The notes beneath the pieces are model-generated. The model did not search any database, was not told the DNA's origin, and saw nothing but the letters and a program-made list of their open reading frames with translations. 32,553 bases of DNA. It comes from Bacillota bacterium. GTDB taxonomy: Bacteria > Bacillota > Clostridia > Eubacteriales > Eubacteriaceae. The stretch lies in assembly GCA_018903255.1 (NCBI GenBank), contig JAHIQT010000141.1:1-32553 (forward strand), given 5' to 3'. The translations under genes were made by a program, and so were the position numbers. Below, piece after piece: positions 21,990-29,527 of the stretch. The first letter of the stretch is position 1; every line of letters begins with the position of its first letter.

Positions 21990-22493
21990 ATGAAATTTGA
22001 ATTAAGAGATTGGAAACTGGATGATGCGGAAAATCTTGTGCGTTATGCCAATAACCCCAAGGTGGCCTGTTTCTTAAGAAATTCGTTCCCATCACCCTAC
22101 ACATTGGACGATGCCCATCGGTTTATTGATATGTGCATGCACAAAGACCATGCAAAACAGTCAATCAAAGCGATTGTCATTGACAATGAACCGATTGGTT
22201 CGGTGGGATTGATGATTCAGGATGATGTCAGCTGTAAAAGTGCCGAACTAGGATACTGGCTGGGCGAACCCTTCTGGGGAAAAGGGATTATGACCAAAGC
22301 CATTATTCAAACCTGTGAAAGTGGTTTCGCTAATTTTGATATTTTCAGAATTTATGGCCGCCCCTTTGTCGACAATACTGGTTCCCGGAAAGCGCTGGAA
22401 AAGGCCGGATTCCAACTGGAAGGAATTTGCAAGAAAGCGATCTTCAAAAATGGAAAGATAACCGATTATTGTATGTATGCTTTGATTAAATGA
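21990..22493 (+). CDS. GNAT acetyltransferase, RimJ/RimL type
   Basis: A 167-residue acetyl-CoA-dependent N-acetyltransferase. Typical features are the start FELRDWKLDDAENLVRYANNPKV, the central strand and acetyl-CoA loop (ELGYWLGEPFWGKGIMTKAI), and VDNTGSRKALEKAGFQLEG near the end. The family modifies protein N-termini, amino acids or antibiotics; the substrate cannot be told. The ATG has a strong AGGAGGAAG. It is a single gene, and its TGA stop is the first triplet of a 13-bp tandem repeat. Confidence 0.88.
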   Translation: MKFELRDWKLDDAENLVRYANNPKVACFLRNSFPSPYTLDDAHRFIDMCMHKDHAKQSIKAIVIDNEPIGSVGLMIQDDVSCKSAELGYWLGEPFWGKGIMTKAIIQTCESGFANFDIFRIYGRPFVDNTGSRKALEKAGFQLEGICKKAIFKNGKITDYCMYALIK

Positions 22494-22555
22494 AACAGAA
22501 AAGTGAAACAGAAAAGTGAAAAAGAAAAGTGAAAAAGAAAAGTGAAAAAGAAAAA
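22491..22555 (+). repeat. 13-bp tandem repeat, five units
   Basis: The unit TGAAACAGAAAAG or TGAAAAAGAAAAG is repeated five times: two C-type copies, then three A-type. The first unit contains the stop codon of the acetyltransferase. Read-through in the same frame would shift phase because 13 is not a multiple of three. The array is purine-only apart from T and the single C of the first two units. It looks like replication slippage in the 3' untranslated region. Confidence 0.85.
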
Positions 22556-22565
22556 AAGATAAAAG

Positions 22566-22601
22566 ATGCTGGATGAGTAAGAATCATCCAGCATTTTTTT
22601 T
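22566..22601. terminator. Bidirectional terminator between GNAT and the ferredoxin
   Basis: A perfect 11-bp stem (ATGCTGGATGA 22566-22576 with TCATCCAGCAT 22584-22594) has eight T on the right and, on the minus strand, a T-rich tract on the left. Confidence 0.92.
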
Positions 22602-22603
22602 AA

Positions 22604-22816
22604 CTACATCATCCCAATCGCTTCCATCGGGCAGGCTTTGGCGCAGCGGGTACAGCCGGTGCAGCGGTAGTATTCATCGAGCACCGGGTAGGCTTTCTGG
22701 TAGCGGTCGATATCGGTTTTGCGCAGGGCAATGCAGCTCAGCGGGCAATCGCCAGCACAGATACCACAAGCCATGCAAGACTCATAATCGATGACGGGTT
22801 TTTTCTTATCAGCCAT
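22604..22816 (-). CDS. 2[4Fe-4S] ferredoxin
   Basis: A 70-residue bacterial-type ferredoxin with two full cluster motifs: Cys14, 17, 20, 24 (CMACGICAGDCP) and Cys52, 55, 58, 62 (CTGCTRCAKACP). The spacer between the clusters is longer than in clostridial 55-residue ferredoxins. The start overlaps the end of the aldehyde oxidoreductase gene by 8 bases, with GGAGGG upstream. It is the last gene of the six-gene operon and is the likely electron acceptor or a bound electron-transfer subunit of the aldehyde oxidoreductase and the 2-oxoacid oxidoreductase. Confidence 0.93.
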   Translation of the reverse strand: MADKKKPVIDYESCMACGICAGDCPLSCIALRKTDIDRYQKAYPVLDEYYRCTGCTRCAKACPMEAIGMM

Positions 22817-24824
22817 GGGTTACGCCCTCCATTTCCAGATCGCAGAAGCCCAGGTCAGAAAGGGCGGTTTTAGTGGGGATACCGGTTTTTTTGTCCCAGC
22901 CCATAAACTGGTAGTGAATGCTCATCATTTCATCGATATTAAAGTGTTTGCCTTTAAGGGGACCAGCGGTTAAGGGCGGGTGGCCGCCAAGACGCTGATT
23001 CATCTTAAAATCGCGGGGGTTGATTCCTTCCCGGATATTAAAGGCCTGGCGCAGGGTTTGCATCCGCAGTCCGATGGTCATGTATTCGTTGGCGGTTTTT
23101 TGCCAGCCGGTGGCAGCGTTGAGATAATCAAAAAGCTTAAAATGATTGAGTCCGCTGACCAGGGCAAAAAAACAGCCGCCGGAGCCATCAAGAATCTGTT
23201 TGATACAGGCATTAATCATCGATTTCAGGCCGACCTGATTGGTGGCTTCGTATTCGTCGTTTTTATCTTCGCCCAGCTTGACCTTGGGAGCCCAGCTGAC
23301 ATCCTCCCAAATCCGCATGTAGGTGTAATAACTGCCGGCGCCGATGGTGTGGCGGCCGGGGGTGGGGTCGCAGCAATAGTGGATGCCGAGGATCGGGTCG
23401 AGCCGGGGATCATGCATGCCCGGTTCCTGTCCACCGGCGTGGATCGCCAGGGGTGCCGATTCAATACCGAGGATGGCGCTGGCTTTTTTAACACCGTGCT
23501 GTAGAATTGCGCCAAAGCCGACCCCGGCAATCATTTGTTCAACCAGGGTGATGATGGCTGGGGCATTGCCCCAGGTCAGATCCAGTCCGCCGGTGACTTC
23601 CTGGCTGAGCCAGCCTTTTTCGTAACACTCCATCGCAAAGGCGATGGTATTTCCGGCTGAGATACTGTCCATTCCGCCCCGGTTAAGGAGTTCGTTGATT
23701 ATAAAAATGGAATCCCGGTTCTGGTTTAACAGCAGTGACCCAAAGGCGGCGACGGTTTCGTACTCCGGTTTATGGGTGTGGGGAAAACGGCCTTTGGAGA
23801 TGCCGCTGATATCGCAGACCCCACCGCAGCCAATCACGCAGGAATAGCAGTGATACTTTTTGGTTTCGTGCTTTTGGATCCGGTCGGGATTCATATGACG
23901 ATAATTGCGATAGGGAAAATCCGCCACCGAACCCTTCCAGTTTTTGACCGGGGTATCGCCCATGGTGATACCCATGGTGTTGGTAAAGCCAGTGCCCCAT
24001 TTTTTGATGATCGCCGTTGATAACATGCCGTCAATCGGAATCGCCTTATCGGTAGCGACCATCGATCTGCCCATCATCGGTAGCATCGCCCCGGTGGCCA
24101 TCGCGGGCAGATTAGCGGCCTTGACTTTTTTGGCATAATCCTGACTGATCGCTTTGATAGCCAGGGAGTCATGGGAACGGATCATTTTTGAACCCGCCAG
24201 GACGACGGCCTTTAGTTTTTTTGATCCCATCACGGTGCCGACTCCTGAGCGAGCCGCCATCCGGCCGCCGTCGTTGGAAATCCCGGCGATCAGGGACTGA
24301 TGCTCGCCAGCCGGGCCAATGGCGGCTATCGCCAGTTTTTTATTAGCCGTGATCATCTGATTAATGGCGGCTTCGGTTTCGACTGTGTCAAGACCCCAGA
24401 GATCAGCGGCATCGCGGAGCTGCGGGCCGGCATTGTCGATCAAGAGCATTTTAGGGGTAGCCGCCTGACCCTTAAAAAAGATCCCGTCATAGCCGCTTTG
24501 TTTGAGTGCCGGCGAAAAGGTGCCACCGCAATTGGCATCACCAAAGCCGCCGGTCAGCGGCGATTTGGTGACGGCCAGCCAGCGGCCGGTCATAAAAGAG
24601 CCGGTGCCGGTCAGGAGGCCGCTGACAAAACCGAGGATATTATCTGGTCCCAGGGGATCGGCTCCGGGGGGCAGATATTTATATAAGATATAGGCACCCA
24701 GGCCGACCCCGGAAAGAAAATGCTCGTAAATTGTATCAGGGATGCTAATTTCGTCGAAGGTGGAATTGGTAAGATCCACCATTAGTATTTTTCCGCAATA
24801 ACCTTTCAAAAAATTACCTCTCAT
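22809..24824 (-). CDS. aor: Tungsten-type aldehyde:ferredoxin oxidoreductase
   Basis: Oxidises an aldehyde to an acid with ferredoxin as acceptor, or reduces the acid in reverse. The protein has about 671 residues. The N-terminal domain (GYCGKILMVDLTNSTFDEI...) is followed by TGRWLAVTKSPLTGGFGDANCGG, part of the pterin-binding region. The [4Fe-4S] cluster cysteines appear as CYSCVIGC (C-x2-C-x3-C), with a later Cys in DGSGGCFFAL. The best ATG (24824) overlaps the MoaD-like stop (ATGA), but GGAGG touches it. A TTG five codons later (24809, giving MKGYCGKIL, the usual family start) has GAGAGG at a good distance and may be the real start. Codons upstream of 24824 belong to the MoaD-like gene in another frame. 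Confidence 0.9.
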   Translation of the reverse strand: MRGNFLKGYCGKILMVDLTNSTFDEISIPDTIYEHFLSGVGLGAYILYKYLPPGADPLGPDNILGFVSGLLTGTGSFMTGRWLAVTKSPLTGGFGDANCGGTFSPALKQSGYDGIFFKGQAATPKMLLIDNAGPQLRDAADLWGLDTVETEAAINQMITANKKLAIAAIGPAGEHQSLIAGISNDGGRMAARSGVGTVMGSKKLKAVVLAGSKMIRSHDSLAIKAISQDYAKKVKAANLPAMATGAMLPMMGRSMVATDKAIPIDGMLSTAIIKKWGTGFTNTMGITMGDTPVKNWKGSVADFPYRNYRHMNPDRIQKHETKKYHCYSCVIGCGGVCDISGISKGRFPHTHKPEYETVAAFGSLLLNQNRDSIFIINELLNRGGMDSISAGNTIAFAMECYEKGWLSQEVTGGLDLTWGNAPAIITLVEQMIAGVGFGAILQHGVKKASAILGIESAPLAIHAGGQEPGMHDPRLDPILGIHYCCDPTPGRHTIGAGSYYTYMRIWEDVSWAPKVKLGEDKNDEYEATNQVGLKSMINACIKQILDGSGGCFFALVSGLNHFKLFDYLNAATGWQKTANEYMTIGLRMQTLRQAFNIREGINPRDFKMNQRLGGHPPLTAGPLKGKHFNIDEMMSIHYQFMGWDKKTGIPTKTALSDLGFCDLEMEGVTHG

Positions 24825-25054
24825 CCTCCAGCAAGGGGGAGTATAAAACTGATCACATCTCCATCTTTTAACTGGGTACTTAATTTCACCCGTTGGTAGT
24901 TGACGTGGCAAATCACCAGGGGCTGTAACAACAGGGGAATTTTGAGCCGGCGGTAAACAGTCGCCAGCCGGGCTCCTGGGGGCAGCACCATCATGCCATC
25001 CTCATCCAGAACGGAGAGGTTGGCAAATGGTGGCGGATAGACCTGAATTTTCAT
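24821..25054 (-). CDS. MoaD/ThiS-family small sulfur-carrier-like protein
   Basis: A 77-residue ubiquitin-fold protein that begins MKIQVYPPPFANL and ends LPLAGG. The C-terminal Gly-Gly is the residue pair that MoaD and ThiS proteins use to carry sulfur as a thiocarboxylate. MoaD delivers sulfur for the pterin dithiolene that holds molybdenum or tungsten. Its place between the alcohol dehydrogenase and the tungsten-type aldehyde oxidoreductase, with 4-base (ATGA) overlaps on the aldehyde-oxidoreductase side and a 1-base overlap upstream, points to a cofactor role dedicated to that enzyme. The start at 25054 is chosen for this coupling; a start nine codons upstream would lie inside the dehydrogenase. 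Confidence 0.82.
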   Translation of the reverse strand: MKIQVYPPPFANLSVLDEDGMMVLPPGARLATVYRRLKIPLLLQPLVICHVNYQRVKLSTQLKDGDVISFILPLAGG

Positions 25055-26289
25055 CAGACCGTGGAAGCTGTTTTGGGACAAAGCTTAATCAGGATCTCAG
25101 AGCATTCCTGAATATTCATAATCCGGGGAACCGGGTAGGTTGGATTTCCTTCTTTGAGAATTCGTTTCGTCAGCTCGGGAATGTCTTTTTCTTTCAGGGC
25201 ATAAATCGTGGTAGGAATGCCCATACTGGTATTCATTGCTTTTATTTTTTCAATCAAGAGATCAGCCAGCGTTTCATCGTCATTCATGGCTTGTCCCAGA
25301 CCGGCATAGAAAGCCAGTTCAGCCAGTTTTTTTGCGGCGGACTGTTTTGAAAATTCAAGAATATAAGGCAGAATAATGGCATTGGCCAAACCGTGGGGAA
25401 CACCGTAAAAGCCGCCCATGGCGTGGGCGATGGCATGGACATAGCCAACATAGGCACGGGTGAAGGCCAGTCCGGCATCAAAGGAAGCCTGAGCCATTTT
25501 TAGCCGCAGCTCCAGATCATCGCCATGGTGATAGGTGTTTTCCAGGTTGTTAATAATAATTTCAGTGGCATTCAAGGCTTTTTCTTTGACAAAGCTGGTG
25601 TCGTATTTTCCGATATAGGCTTCCACTGCATGGGTCAGGGCATCCATCCCGGTGGTGGCAGTCAGCGAAGGTGGCAGACCCACCGTCAGCTCCGGGTCAA
25701 ACACCGTCGCCAGAGGTACTAGCTTGGGATCGTTGATGGCAAATTTCTCGTGGTTTTTAACATCGGTGATCACGGCACAGATGGTTGCCTCGGAACCGGC
25801 TCCTGAGGTCGTCGGGATGGCAAAAAATGGCGGCAGCCTATGGGTCAGTTTAAAAAGCCCGCGCATTTTTTCGATGCTTTTGCGATTGGTGACCTTGGCT
25901 GCTATGATTTTGCCGCAATCAATTGAAGAGCCTCCGCCAAAGGCCACTACCCCCTGGCAATTGCTGCTGTAATACAGGGCTAGCCCATCTTCGACATTTT
26001 CAAAGGTGGGGTTGGGTTGAACCTTGTCAAACACAATCGCATCGATGCCGTTAGTTTCCAGGGCGCATAAAAAAGAATCCAGTAAACCCATTGAATAAAG
26101 CGGTTTGTCGGTCACTACCAGAACTTTGGTGACCCCTGAAATGGTGATGATTTCGGGAAAGCGCCGTACCATCCCAGCGCCCTGAAGAACTGGGGGAATC
26201 GGCAACGGCAACACCTGGGCGACTTGCTTCATCACAAACTGGGAACTACGGTAAGGAAAATTTTGAAAGCTCTTAAGTACACGTTGCAT
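25054..26289 (-). CDS. Iron-containing alcohol dehydrogenase
   Basis: A 411-residue group III (Fe) alcohol dehydrogenase that interconverts aldehydes and alcohols with NAD(P)H. Visible are the nucleotide motif GGGSSIDCGK, PTTSGAGSE and the metal-binding stretch with Asp and three His (GLPPSLTATTGMDALTHAVEAYI ... AIAHAMGGFYGVPHGLANA). An extra N-terminal segment (about 35 residues, MQRVLKSFQNFPYRSSQFVMKQV) precedes the usual start of the fold. The ATG at 26289 has GGAGG 7 bases upstream; a start ten codons earlier has none. It lies between the 2-oxoacid oxidoreductase and the MoaD/AOR genes, so it probably handles the aldehyde that they share. Confidence 0.92.
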   Translation of the reverse strand: MQRVLKSFQNFPYRSSQFVMKQVAQVLPLPIPPVLQGAGMVRRFPEIITISGVTKVLVVTDKPLYSMGLLDSFLCALETNGIDAIVFDKVQPNPTFENVEDGLALYYSSNCQGVVAFGGGSSIDCGKIIAAKVTNRKSIEKMRGLFKLTHRLPPFFAIPTTSGAGSEATICAVITDVKNHEKFAINDPKLVPLATVFDPELTVGLPPSLTATTGMDALTHAVEAYIGKYDTSFVKEKALNATEIIINNLENTYHHGDDLELRLKMAQASFDAGLAFTRAYVGYVHAIAHAMGGFYGVPHGLANAIILPYILEFSKQSAAKKLAELAFYAGLGQAMNDDETLADLLIEKIKAMNTSMGIPTTIYALKEKDIPELTKRILKEGNPTYPVPRIMNIQECSEILIKLCPKTASTV

Positions 26290-26376
26290 GACGTAACCTC
26301 CATTTTGCATTACAATCATTGCACTGGTAAAATAATTTAGGATCCATAAGATTACCTCTTTTCGAATTCATTTGGA

Positions 26377-27228
26377 TTAGATATAACTATTGATTAACGC
26401 CTGGACATCGCTTTGATTAATCTGCTTATCAACTAGCGGAACCTTATCAAATAGTTCCGGGTGTTTAGCAGCGTAGGTTGGCGCCTGTTCCCGATAGAGG
26501 ATACCGATTGGGATGGTGTCGCCAAATTCCATCGCTTTTTCAAGCGCTGCCAGTTTATTGGTGGCGTCATAGCCTTCGTCAAGTGGCTTAACCCGCTTTT
26601 TGTAGTAGGCAAAGGTGTTGGTCTTGTTAAAGCTGACGCAAGGCTGGAGGATATCGACCAGGGCGTAACCGGGATGCTGAATGGCGGCTGTCATCATCTC
26701 GGCCAGATGTTTCTTGTCGCCAGAAAAAGAACGCGCCACAAAGGTAGCCCCGGCGGCAATCGCAATCAGCAGCGGATTGAAGCTTGCCCCCAGATTACAG
26801 GGGTTGCTGTTATCGGTGAGGTCGCAGCGATTCGAGGTAGGCGAGGGTTGCCCCTTAGTCAGACCATAGATCTGATTGTCGTGAACAAAATGGGTGATGT
26901 CAACGTTGCGACGGATATTGTGGAGAAAGTGATTGCCCCCTTCGCCATAGGAATCGCCATCGCCGGTATTGACAATCACGGTCAGGTCATCGTTGGCAAT
27001 TTTAATGGCAACTGCTGCTGGCAGGGATCGGCCATGGAGACCGCTAAAGCCGTTGGCGGTGATGTATTGGTTTGTTTTGGCGGCCTGGCCAATACCACCG
27101 ACCAGGACAACCTGATGAGGTGGTCTTTCCAGCTGGTTTAAAACACCGGTCAGGGTTTCGATTATAGCGAAATTACCGCAACCTGGGCACCAGGCTGTTT
27201 CATAGTTAGTGAATGCTGGTTTGCTCAT
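26377..27228 (-). CDS. korB: 2-Oxoacid:ferredoxin oxidoreductase, TPP-binding beta subunit
   Basis: The thiamine-diphosphate subunit of a 2-oxoacid:ferredoxin oxidoreductase, 283 residues. It shows WCPGCGNF (cluster/TPP region, Cys14 and Cys17), GGIGQAAK and the TPP/Mg motif GDGDSYGEGGNHFLHNIRRN, then NQIYGLTKGQPSPTS. With the gene before it (fused gamma-alpha subunit) it makes a two-subunit enzyme of the KorAB type, which oxidatively decarboxylates a 2-oxoacid to acyl-CoA or runs in reverse. The substrate (2-oxoglutarate, branched-chain or aryl 2-oxoacid) cannot be read directly. GGGAGG precedes the ATG, one base after the korA stop. An 87-bp gap follows before the dehydrogenase. Confidence 0.92.
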   Translation of the reverse strand: MSKPAFTNYETAWCPGCGNFAIIETLTGVLNQLERPPHQVVLVGGIGQAAKTNQYITANGFSGLHGRSLPAAVAIKIANDDLTVIVNTGDGDSYGEGGNHFLHNIRRNVDITHFVHDNQIYGLTKGQPSPTSNRCDLTDNSNPCNLGASFNPLLIAIAAGATFVARSFSGDKKHLAEMMTAAIQHPGYALVDILQPCVSFNKTNTFAYYKKRVKPLDEGYDATNKLAALEKAMEFGDTIPIGILYREQAPTYAAKHPELFDKVPLVDKQINQSDVQALINSYI

Positions 27229-27229
27229 A

Positions 27230-28906
27230 TCAGAAACCTCCCTTAAAATTTTTAATGCCGGTTAAAATATCGTCGACCGATAATTGGCGGCCATCATATT
27301 TGAGAATACTGTGTTCGCAGCTGATCAGGGTTTCTTCCCGGATCAGTGAAGCGAGCTGGCCGGTGGCATTTTGTTCGACGTTGATTATTTCCATCACTTG
27401 ATCACAAAAATGCCGGAGTCGTTCGGTCGGCAGCGGGTAAATATCTCCGAAAAGCAGGGCGCCGTAGTTTTTTTCTTCCTGATTGAGGATGTCGACGGCT
27501 TCTTTAATCGCGCCACTGGTGGAACCAAAGCCGACCAGTAGTGATTGACATTGCTGCGCCCCCCAAAACTCTGGTTCGATCAGTTCTTTTTTTAATCCTT
27601 CCAGCTTGTGCATCCGTTTTTGCACCATCTGATTGCGGACGGTAGCAGATTCGGTAATCTGACCCGATTCATCATGCTCATCGCTATCGACCCGCACCAG
27701 GGCTTCTGATTTTCCTGGGATGGCTAGCGGTGAAATGCCGTTTTCGGTCAGGGCGTAGCGTTTATAGGGGTGATCTGGGGTCGGAACCGGAGCTTCTGGT
27801 TCGTCGTAATGGACAATTTCACTGGCGTTAAGAATCGGGATGGTGGTGGTCGAATCAGCCAGGTATTGATCGCTTAAGAGAATCACCGGAATTTGATATT
27901 TTTTTGCCAGCGCCAGGCTCCGAGCGGTCTGGTAGAAGCAATCAGTATGATCGCGCAAGGCGATAACCATCCGCGGGAATTCCCCCTGGGAGGCCGAGAT
28001 GACAAATTTTAGATCGCTTTGTTCGGTTCGCGTCGGAAAGCCAGTAGCCGGTCCGGGACGTTGGACGTCTACCGCCACCAGCGGAATTTCGGCGATGCCA
28101 GAAAAGCCCAAGGCTTCGACCATCAGTGAAAAGCCACCACCAGAGGTGCCAGTCATCGCAGTGGCTCCGGCGTAAGAGGCACCGATAGCCATGTTGATGG
28201 CGGCAATTTCGTCCTCGGCCTGTTCGACAGCGATCGCCATGGTGCTGCTATGCGCATTAAAGAAGTCTAATAGGCTGGTTGATGGGGACATTGGGTAGGC
28301 CGAGTAAAAACGCAGTCCAGCTGCGACAGCGCCTAAACCAATTGCGTTATTTCCCGATAACATCAGGTCTTCCGAGGTTTCGATCAGTGGCAAATCATAA
28401 TGCGATTCCAGTAAATCGTAGCCCTTGTTGATGGCGCTTAAGTTGATCTCGACCAGATCAGCCCGGAGGTTTGACTTAATAATTGCAGCGGCATGATCAA
28501 GGGGGATATTAAAGAGCTTAAGCAAGGCTCCGGTGGCCACGCTGTTGATCACTTTGGGATTTCCAAGATCGGTGGCGATCTTTTTAAAGGGTAATTTAAT
28601 CGCCCGGAAATCGTCAATCGCTAAGGCCTCGTCACATAAAATAAAACCATCATAAGAAAGCCGGGGCTGGTGTTCCTGATAGCTTTTTTCATCAACGGTA
28701 AAGATTCCGTCGAGGGTATCCCGGTGGGCATGCAGCGGTTGGTCGCCAAAGCGGATCTGGGTAAAATTATGGCCACCTCTTACCCGCGACATAAAATCAC
28801 GGATCGTAAAAAGATGACAACCCGATTGTTTCAGCATTTTTTCTAGAAGACCGGCCATTGTTTCAATGCCATCTCCGGCGGCTCCGCCTAAAAGTATATT
28901 ATACAA
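27230..28906 (-). CDS. korA: 2-Oxoacid:ferredoxin oxidoreductase, fused gamma-alpha subunit
   Basis: A 558-residue fusion. Residues 1-180 form the gamma domain (YNILLGGAAGDGIE, a glycine-rich start, and RDFMSRVRGGHNFTQIRFGD). The rest is the alpha domain (GLGAVAAGLRFYSAYPMSPSTSLLDFF, AVEQAEDEIAAINMAIGASYAGA, TGTSGGGFSLMVE). The start is the TTG at 28906: GGAGGG lies 6 bases before it, and the family begins (M)xxxxxGGxxGxG. An ATG 14 codons further upstream has no site and would add a hydrophobic extension not typical of the family. First gene of the operon kor-kor-adh-moaD-aor-fd. It has no ferredoxin domain of its own, so the ferredoxin gene at the operon's end may serve it. Confidence 0.9.
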   Translation of the reverse strand: MYNILLGGAAGDGIETMAGLLEKMLKQSGCHLFTIRDFMSRVRGGHNFTQIRFGDQPLHAHRDTLDGIFTVDEKSYQEHQPRLSYDGFILCDEALAIDDFRAIKLPFKKIATDLGNPKVINSVATGALLKLFNIPLDHAAAIIKSNLRADLVEINLSAINKGYDLLESHYDLPLIETSEDLMLSGNNAIGLGAVAAGLRFYSAYPMSPSTSLLDFFNAHSSTMAIAVEQAEDEIAAINMAIGASYAGATAMTGTSGGGFSLMVEALGFSGIAEIPLVAVDVQRPGPATGFPTRTEQSDLKFVISASQGEFPRMVIALRDHTDCFYQTARSLALAKKYQIPVILLSDQYLADSTTTIPILNASEIVHYDEPEAPVPTPDHPYKRYALTENGISPLAIPGKSEALVRVDSDEHDESGQITESATVRNQMVQKRMHKLEGLKKELIEPEFWGAQQCQSLLVGFGSTSGAIKEAVDILNQEEKNYGALLFGDIYPLPTERLRHFCDQVMEIINVEQNATGQLASLIREETLISCEHSILKYDGRQLSVDDILTGIKNFKGGF

Positions 28907-28988
28907 ACTGAACCCTCCATTCAAAATAAGATAGCCAAGGATAATCATGGCTTAGTTGTTATTTACCCAATTAATGGCATTTTCATCT

Positions 28989-29017
28989 TTCTTAAAGGAT
29001 TTATTTTTTCTTGTCAA
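28989..29017 (-). promoter_or_regulatory. Possible promoter of the kor-aor operon, sharing its -35 with the SRP RNA promoter
   Basis: On the minus strand: TTGACA (29012-29017), 17 bp, TAAGAA (28989-28994). The -35 is perfect, the -10 poor. The same seven bases (TTGTCAA) supply the -35 of the opposite promoter. With this start the leader is about 80 nt. Confidence 0.4.
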
Positions 29018-29039
29018 TTATAAATTAATAGGCTATAAT
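29011..29039 (+). promoter_or_regulatory. SRP RNA promoter
   Basis: TTGTCA (29011-29016), 17 bp, TATAAT (29034-29039); the RNA starts about 7 bases later. Confidence 0.88.
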
Positions 29040-29045
29040 AATGAA

Positions 29046-29313
29046 GTCGTGCTAGACGGAGAGTTAGCGGTGCTTTGTAACCTGCAACCCGCTGTAGCAG
29101 GGTTGAATTCCCCATCGAGGCGCCAAGGTTTGAGGTCTGCCAGAGGAAAGTAGCGTTGAGAGTTGGACCCTTCGCAATAGAAACTTATGAACCCCGTCAG
29201 GTCAGGAATGAAGCAGCGGTAAGTAAGACCTTCTATGTGCCGGAGGATCATCTGATTTGAGCTAACTGCCTGTGTAACGCTTGGAAGTTGGTAGTCGAAG
29301 TGGGGTGCACGAC
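29046..29313 (+). ncRNA. ffs: Signal recognition particle RNA, large bacterial type
   Basis: The universally conserved helix-8 region is present (GAACCCCGTCAGGTC, GGAA, then GAAGCAGCGGTAAG, about 29189-29224), which binds Ffh. The ends pair (GTCGTGC 29046-29052 with GCACGAC 29307-29313). At about 268 nt it is the long form with an Alu-like domain, as in Bacillus and Clostridia, not the 114-nt E. coli form. It has its own promoter and terminator. Confidence 0.93.
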
Positions 29314-29314
29314 A

Positions 29315-29365
29315 AAAAAAGTCTATTGAATGCCAGACCGAGTCTGGTATCCGATAGACTTTTTA
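29315..29365 (+). terminator. Terminator of SRP RNA
   Basis: Outer stem AAAGTCTAT/ATAGACTTT (29318-29326 with 29354-29362), an inner hairpin CCAGACC/GTCTGG, and five T. Confidence 0.85.
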
Positions 29366-29435
29366 CGTTGCTGCAAAATTAGGATACTTAATGGTCATCA
29401 TGGAATAAAAATTAGCGATGACCTGTCATTCAATA

Positions 29436-29452
29436 ATTATTCTTGCTATAAT
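29436..29452 (+). promoter_or_regulatory. Extended -10 promoter of the second alcohol dehydrogenase
   Basis: A perfect TATAAT (29447-29452) is preceded by TGC, an extended -10. The -35 is weak (CTGTCA at 29423-29428). Confidence 0.6.
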
Positions 29453-29527
29453 GAAAAACGAAAGCGTTGATGTGTGTGACTTCCGATAGACGGACAGAAT
29501 AATTTAAAGAATGTGAGGAAAAAACCG

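Noticed and set aside
22980-23504. 174-codon plus-strand frame inside the aldehyde oxidoreductase
   Set aside because: It is the complement of a well-conserved gene, lacks family motifs and mirrors that gene's codon bias; an antisense shadow.
26461-27141. 226-codon plus-strand frame inside korB
   Set aside because: Antisense shadow of a recognised TPP-binding subunit; no ribosome binding site and no recognisable domain.
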